From NCBI GenBank assembly GCA_001584585.1, contig LSYV01000045.1, positions 744,762 to 771,202 of the forward strand: a stretch of DNA of 26,441 nt, given 5' to 3'. Position numbers and translations under genes: made by a program. This DNA comes from Gonium pectorale (taxonomy: Eukaryota > Chlorophyta > Chlorophyceae > Chlamydomonadales > Volvocaceae). Shown here one piece after another: positions 21,701 to 26,441 of the stretch (the first letter of the stretch is position 1; every line of letters begins with the position of its first letter). Under the pieces are notes generated by a model. That model did not search any database. It was not told where the DNA came from and saw nothing but the letters and a program-made list of their open reading frames with translations.

Positions 21701-22877
21701 CGCTCGCTCACGCTATGCCTTGCCTACGACAATCACCCAAATCAAAGCTTGTCGACACGATATGTGCGTTGCGCAGGCGATTGCCACAGAGGAGCGGCGC
21801 TACACGGAGCTGGCGGCAAGCAACGTTACAGCGCGGCGGCAGCTGGCGTCGCTGCAGGACAAGCTCAGTCGCATAGAGCAGCAGGTATGATATAAGTGCG
21901 GTATGTTTAGACGGGGCCCGAGGTTGGGGCACGGCTGCTTTGTTGACGGGCCCGTTGGGAGCAGTCGTGCGCACGCAGCGCCGAGTGCATGTGTCTTGTC
22001 ATGTACTGTGGCCGTGGTCGGGGCAGTGCCGGCCTGACACAAACATATCCATCACTCTGCCGACTCCTACAGCATGCTCTGTGTAATCTTCAGCTTGCCG
22101 AGACTGCCGGAACGCCGTTATGCTTGCCTGCCTACGTCCCGCCTGCATGTCCCCGCACGTCTACCTTCTCCTCTCGGACGCAGCCTGTGCCTGCTCTCCA
22201 CCTCCTTCCGTGCCTTCATTGCAAACCCACAGGGACAGCTCAAGGTAGAGGCGGCCGCGGCGCTGGTGGAGGAGCAGCTGAAACGGCGGGAGGCGGTGGA
22301 GGCGGAGCACGCCGCTGGGGACGCCCGGGCAGCGGAGCAGGAGGCGCAGGTGGGCGTGACGGCTGCCTCGCAGGCGGTATTTGCGCAGTCGTGTTACTCC
22401 CGTCAAATGTGCCAATGTTCCCGGATGCAACAACGGCCCTGAAGCAGAAATCTACCACTGATCTGCAATGCTGGTTACGAATAGAATCCACACCCTCTTT
22501 TGCATCAGCGTTGCCATGGGTCCCGAAACTTAGCCCGTGTTCACGCGTGGGCCGTTGGTCCTGGTCTTCACATGCAGATCCGGGGGTGGCGGGAGCGCGC
22601 TGCCGAGGTGATTGCTCAGAAGGACACCCGCGTACGAGCCGTGATGGACAAGTACAACATCCTGCGGCGGGCGGTCGCGGACTACAACCGGAAGCTGGAT
22701 GTCAGCGTCTCTGGATCCGGGATGAAGGCCGCCGGCGGGACAGCGGCGATGGACGCCACCGGCGGCGGGGCGGAATCGGCGGGGGCGGCAACTGACCTCT
22801 CGCAGGGGCGTGACACAGATACCCTGCGCGTCGCGGCGGGTGCGGCGCTTTCACTGCAGGGTCTGAACCTGGGGTAG
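18716..22877 (+). CDS. NUF2: Kinetochore protein Nuf2 (NDC80 complex subunit), 490 aa, 11 exons
   Basis: Nuf2 pairs with Ndc80; the dimer's calponin-homology heads bind spindle microtubules at the outer kinetochore while the coiled coils reach Spc24/Spc25. Exons: 18716-18876, 19034-19178, 19426-19590, 19809-19943, 20407-20520, 20719-20844, 21175-21210, 21468-21533, 21777-21884, 22233-22349, 22578-22877. They sum to 1473 nt in frame. The head (about 1-130) has the family landmarks: FSFPTNLSTDEIQQCLADL, TKPTYEAVRPYYEQ, MQPRFSALSVFEYPELHDES (59-78), MIICGVRDF (91-99) and NLCALINFAKFRDEK. From about 128 to 430 it is nearly continuous coiled coil rich in Glu, Ala, Gln and Lys. The last 60 residues are Gly/Ala/Asp-rich without coiled coil. 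Length is near the 440-465 residues of plant and animal Nuf2, with the excess in this tail. The first intron is phase 2 and all others are phase 0. The exon 4 acceptor at 19808 is weak and is the least certain junction. Confidence 0.94.
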
Positions 22878-23266
22878 TATTGCCGCCAACACGCATGTGA
22901 CGCATGCAACGGTCACCTTGAGGCGGTACCTACCTGCGCATGATGAGGCCATGTATGCCCCGTTGCAAGCAAGCCGCACCTGGACGGGGCCAGACCATGG
23001 TGGGATCAGCGGCTAGTCCTTGTGGGCCCGCATGTGGTAGTCCCTGCTGTTGGGGTGCGCGAGCACGCCGTGGCAGCAGTTGTGTCCGAAATGCATGCGC
23101 AGATGGGAAGTGTTTGACTGCTGTTCATTTCAGCTTGACGGACCCAGCTTTCGTTTCGGGTTGCGATGATGGCAATGTGTTCTGAGCCAGAGGGACTCGG
23201 CGGCTTCAGTTCTGAGGTACTTGGGCAAATGATGATCACATTACATAGGTGGAGTCAAGGAGCAAT

Positions 23267-23308
23267 CCGCCGTCTGGGCACGCGTCTACCGCCGTCTGGG
23301 CACGCGTC
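23267..23308 (+). repeat. Two tandem copies of a 22-bp unit
   Basis: CCGCCGTCTGGGCACGCGTC occurs at 23267-23286 and again at 23289-23308, separated by TA (period 22 bp), with no mismatch in the 20 bp. It lies about 400 bp after the NUF2 stop codon, possibly in its 3' UTR. It is probably a recent slippage duplication. Confidence 0.9.
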
Positions 23309-23717
23309 AACAATCAAAATCATACCCGCCACTGCGGCGCCCTTCCCAGTATTCCTGGTCCCAAAACAGATGAAAGAGGCATACCCGTGCCCCCTTCGAG
23401 AAATCATGCCGTTTCTCCCGTTGGAGGACAGAGCGCCACAGTGTCGCACTGTCAACAGGCGCTGCGCTGAGGAGTCTACGAGGCTGCCATGTCCCATAAA
23501 ATTAGGTCCGGATAGGCACCGGGCGCACCAAAACGTTTCCGAAAGTGGCCGTAGCAAAGGCCGCCCGTACCGCACAAGTACTACAGCGCTACAGACTACA
23601 CATATTCACGCAAGTGTTGCTACGCCATACACACTCCGGCGGATTCCACAATCTCGACGCGCCCCCACCGCCTGGACGGGTTCGTGATCTGGAAGCAAAA
23701 CAGACCCTTAGGTACCC

Positions 23718-23722
23718 TGTAA
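23718..23722 (+). terminator. Candidate NUF2 polyadenylation signal (TGTAA)
   Basis: TGTAA is the usual polyadenylation signal of volvocine green algae. This is the first plus-strand copy after the NUF2 stop codon and would give a 3' UTR of about 860 bp, long but within the range for such algae. A five-base match is weak evidence, and the lineage is itself inferred. Confidence 0.3.
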
Positions 23723-24643
23723 CTGTCACCGTTAGGTTCATCCGGAAACACGCAGAGCACACCTTGTGCTTTTATCACTGGGTCCGTCCCATGACACGAT
23801 TGTACACAGACGAACAGCCAGTCTGCAGGCATTGTTGACATACGCCAGGAAGCGTATAGCAAAGCTGCGCACAGTCTGACCGGTGTCGAGGACAGTGCTT
23901 CGCCGCCCGAACTATCGATGCCCCGGCCGCCGCCGGCCGCCGAGGATAACCATGCCAAAGCACATTCACACGAGCCACGTCGGTACGAGCAGCGTAACCA
24001 GGACTCAACGACACTCCGGAGCCATGCAGGATACTGTGGTTCGTAGGTGATTTCGTTCAGCATGAACATCATGCACGCAGCTGCTGGTATCAATGGTTTA
24101 CCGCCCCAGCCAAATAGAGTCACATACCACCCGGTTTCAGGTAGGTCAACCAGGTTTAGAGAATAAGCGGTTGCCAACCGAGAATGCGCGTTGCATAACA
24201 AGGGTACCGATCGCGTAAATTGCTGAGGAGCAACGCCTTGGCATCCTTGAGCAGCCGCCAAAACTTAAGGTGCTACAAACGAAAGGCTGCCGCCCCACCG
24301 CCCCCCATTGACGAGGCGCATCACGCGGTAATGTATAATCCATTATGCCAACATGCGGCTAAACGCTCCTTCACAGCAAGTGCATTGCACTCGAGCTCAG
24401 CTATCCCATGCCCGTTCACCTCCAGATATGCCCATTCAGCGCCCGCCGTCGCCAGGCGCACAGCTCGCTAGCACCCGTGCATATGTTCGTACAGATTCGT
24501 GCACGCCGTACGCCCTCCGCTTCTTAGCAGTAAGTTAGTTCTCCGACCCTCATTGACCTAGCTCGCCGAGCCTGCGCAATTTATTTCCTCTTGGATGAAG
24601 GTGCGCAGCTACCCTAGCTCGTCCCTAGTCCACCGCCCTCAAG

Positions 24644-24678
24644 GTTGGATAAACCCCGCGCTTGCGGTTTAATCCAAC
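24644..24678. repeat. Near-perfect inverted repeat with short loop
   Basis: GTTGGATAAACCCCGC (24644-24659) is followed after a few bases by GCGGTTTAATCCAAC (24664-24678). The reverse complement of the right arm matches the left arm except for one substitution and one extra base. The predicted hairpin has a stem of about 15 bp and a very small loop. It lies about 400 bp past the stop codon of the minus-strand kinase-like gene, so it could sit in that gene's 3' UTR. Confidence 0.75.
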
Positions 24679-25086
24679 AAGCGGTTGGTCGTCATGGACA
24701 GCGGTGGTGGGGCAAGAAGGGAAGCGCGAGGGAAGCGCACATGCAAAACACATGCAAAACGAAACCCACATAAACTCCGCGGGCCCGCGGACAGCATGCC
24801 GGTTGCAACCCTACCTTAGCAGCCGTGTACGACATACCACATATCACGTACGGCACCAGCCGTGTAATGCAAACAAGGGCATAAAGAATATTTTCAAGCA
24901 GCACAACCCTGCCGACCCCACCTCTCAATTGGTCCCACAGATCATGGCAATGCACTCACGTTTGTTCCTTTTCATCCGTCTGTCCTCATGCCGTGCAGAC
25001 GCATCGTTTAGCAGATGTGCAGCAAGTGGGCATCCTCCCTCGCTGCGTATGCATTAGCCTCCAGCGCTTTCCAGCCAGTCACCGTT

Positions 25087-26441
25087 TCACGAAGAGTGCA
25101 GGAGGGACAGAAGCTCGCCAACCAGGTTGCCGGCGGTCAGCCGCGCCGCCGGGTCCTGAGCCCAGCATGCATTGGCAAGCATCCTGCGTAGTGAGCGGCC
25201 CGGTACCGTGTAAGCAAGGAATTGAAACACGCAACGCCAGGCGATAGAGCGGAGTGTCCATGGCGCGATCCCCTCCTTTACCGACCCACGGGTCACCTCC
25301 TCGCAGTCCACAGTACCTTCCTCCCGGTCCCGACCATTTAAAGCGTACAGTACTTGCTGGCAATGCACAATCGCCTCCAACGCCGGGCCCCTCTCCCCCC
25401 AGACTGCCGAGGGCCCCTTACCAACCTGTATGCGTACGGCACGCTGTAGTCGAACAGGGGCCGAGCGCCGTACCGTACCAGGGCCGCCACCCGGCCCAGA
25501 TCGTCATCGCCGTACGGTAGACGGGTGTTGTACACGCAGCGCCACATGAGCACACCGAACGCCCAGATGTCCCACGCGGGGCTCGGCGGACGCCCTGGCG
25601 AGCAGCAGGCGCGGGCGGTCACGCGACGCTAGTGCAGGGCGGGCAGCGTTACGCCGGCGTTCTCCAACATCCAACACCAGAAGCAGACGTCGCAGCTGAC
25701 GGCGGGCAAAGAACAGCAAACACAAAGAGCTGCATGCATGGTGGTTGGTGCAGTAAATTGTCAATGGTGCTTGGTGCAGTACATTGTCAATACATTGTCA
25801 ATACATAGTCAGTACGTTGTCAGTACATTGTCAGTACATTGTCAGTACAGGCCGAGATCACCGCCTCACCGTTGAAGCCCTCGGGCGGGATGCAATGCAG
25901 CGGCCCGAGCGGCTCCGACACACGGGCCGCCCCGAACGGCGCCGCGAAGCCAAAGTCCGCTAGCCGGCAAGCCCAGCCGCGCGGGTCGGCAGTCGAGGCG
26001 GCCGCGGAGCAGCGCTGCAGAGCGGAGGGCTGCAGGCCGCGGTGCACCAGGCCGGAGGCGTGCAGGAACTGAAGGGCCTGGGCAGCGTCCAGCAGCGTCA
26101 GCACGATGGCCTGCAGGCGAACGGAGAGGCGTGCACGTTTACCGTACCGATAGCCACAAACGGCAGTCGCTAGTTGGGCTAGAGGGCTGAGGAGGACGGC
26201 GTGTCGAGCCTACTTGGAGCCCACCTTCGCACGGCACAGTGCCGGTATAGCATGGTTCCGGTACAACGACCGCGAGGCCCCGCGTACATACGGGCGTCGG
26301 TAGAGCGAACGAAAGCACGGAAGAGCACCTGCAGCAGGTCGAGCGAGACGCCGGCCGCACGCACGCGCGCACCCGCCAGTCCAGGGAGCCGCCTCGGTCC
26401 CGCGGGGTGTGGTCGTCCGGGGCGGTGACGAAGCAGTCCCG
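25087..26441 (-). CDS. Tyrosine-kinase-like (TKL-type) protein, probable pseudokinase, C-terminal 191 aa
   Basis: The gene enters from the right edge and ends at a TGA at 25087. Visible exons: 26441-26373, 26110-25870, 25594-25426, 25183-25087 (576 nt, frame kept). In the visible 191 residues, the alpha-E region reads DAAQALQFLHASGLVHRG. The catalytic HRDLKPxN motif is HRGLQPSALQ (46-55), with the catalytic Asp, the Lys and the Asn all replaced. The LADFGFA motif is intact (Asp75). The APE motif is PPE in LHCIPPEGFNG, followed by PAWDIWAFGVLMWRCV (subdomain IX) and ACWAQDPAARLT (subdomain XI with its Arg). The subdomain IX and XI patterns point to the TKL or tyrosine-kinase-like group. It probably lacks phosphotransfer activity and acts as a scaffold or regulator. 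The ATP-binding lobe lies outside the window, so nucleotide binding cannot be judged. It converges on NUF2. Confidence 0.78.
25777..25850. repeat. Intronic minisatellite, 11-bp unit, about 6.7 copies
   Basis: Head-to-tail units of CAGTACATTGT with variants CAATACATTGT, CAATACATAGT and CAGTACGTTGT fill this block; the last copy is cut to eight bases. Upstream, 25743-25763 and 25768-25791 are imperfect copies of a GGTGCAGTA-ATTGTCAAT sequence that overlaps the first units and probably seeded the array. The array is in the kinase-like gene's intron and stops about 19 bp from its splice donor on the minus strand (GT at 25869-25868). Confidence 0.92.

Larger units (their letters stand above)
22878..25086. 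other. Convergent 2.2 kb spacer between NUF2 and the kinase-like gene
   Basis: NUF2 ends at 22877 on plus and the kinase-like gene ends at 25087 on minus, so this region should hold two 3' UTRs. The first plus-strand TGTAA after NUF2 is at 23718-23722. The region also holds a 22-bp tandem duplication (23267-23308), a strong inverted repeat (24644-24678), two adjacent copies of ACATGCAAAAC (24739-24760) and a GGCCGCC-rich patch near 23926. A minus-strand open frame of 213 codons spans 23620-24261 but lacks an ATG at its start and has no recognisable domain, so no gene is called. Confidence 0.6.

Noticed and set aside
23620..24261. Minus-strand open frame of 213 codons in the convergent spacer
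   Set aside because: It begins with a non-ATG codon, and the first true Met comes roughly 60 codons in. I recognise no domain, its composition differs from the neighbouring exons, and long open frames are common by chance in GC-rich DNA. Transcript data would decide.

Overview
The window reads as nuclear DNA of a green alga, probably a chlorophyte of the Chlorophyceae type. Overall GC is high, coding exons are strongly GC-ending, and every gene is cut by many short GT-AG introns of about 150-770 bp. One gene is a DYRKP, a protein-kinase subfamily restricted to the green lineage. There are no bacterial operons, Shine-Dalgarno sites, CRISPR arrays or recognisable RNA genes. Species cannot be fixed from the sequence alone. 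I rebuilt the genes by joining ORF pieces at GT/AG sites and requiring an unbroken reading frame. The three complete genes close exactly (634, 508 and 490 codons plus stop).

Layout from left to right: (1) a type II membrane glycosyltransferase of the Mnn/alpha-mannosyltransferase kind, minus strand, whose 3' part runs off the left edge (276-2404); (2) a 1.6 kb spacer; (3) a complete 14-exon DYRKP-type protein kinase, minus strand (4043-10265), related to the Chlamydomonas kinase whose loss causes starch and oil over-accumulation; (4) a 3.3 kb gene-poor spacer holding a diverged tandem duplication of 600-750 bp units, one of which carries an extra 212 bp; (5) a complete 11-exon ankyrin-repeat protein, minus strand (13524-18277); (6) a 438 bp divergent spacer that must hold both promoters; (7) a complete 11-exon NUF2, the kinetochore NDC80-complex subunit, plus strand (18716-22877); (8) a 2.2 kb spacer; (9) the C-terminal 191 residues of a kinase-like protein, minus strand (25087 to the right edge). 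Its catalytic loop reads HRG instead of HRD, so it is probably a pseudokinase.

The genes do not form a pathway: Golgi glycosylation, metabolic or cell-cycle kinase signalling, an unknown ankyrin scaffold, kinetochore function and a pseudokinase. Only the ankyrin gene and NUF2 are physically arranged so that they could share regulation. I found no clear novel biological system. The points most worth a second look are the pseudokinase, the intronic minisatellite next to its splice donor, the tandem duplication with its indel, the repeat-phased exons of the ankyrin gene, and the departures from usual motifs in the DYRKP kinase.
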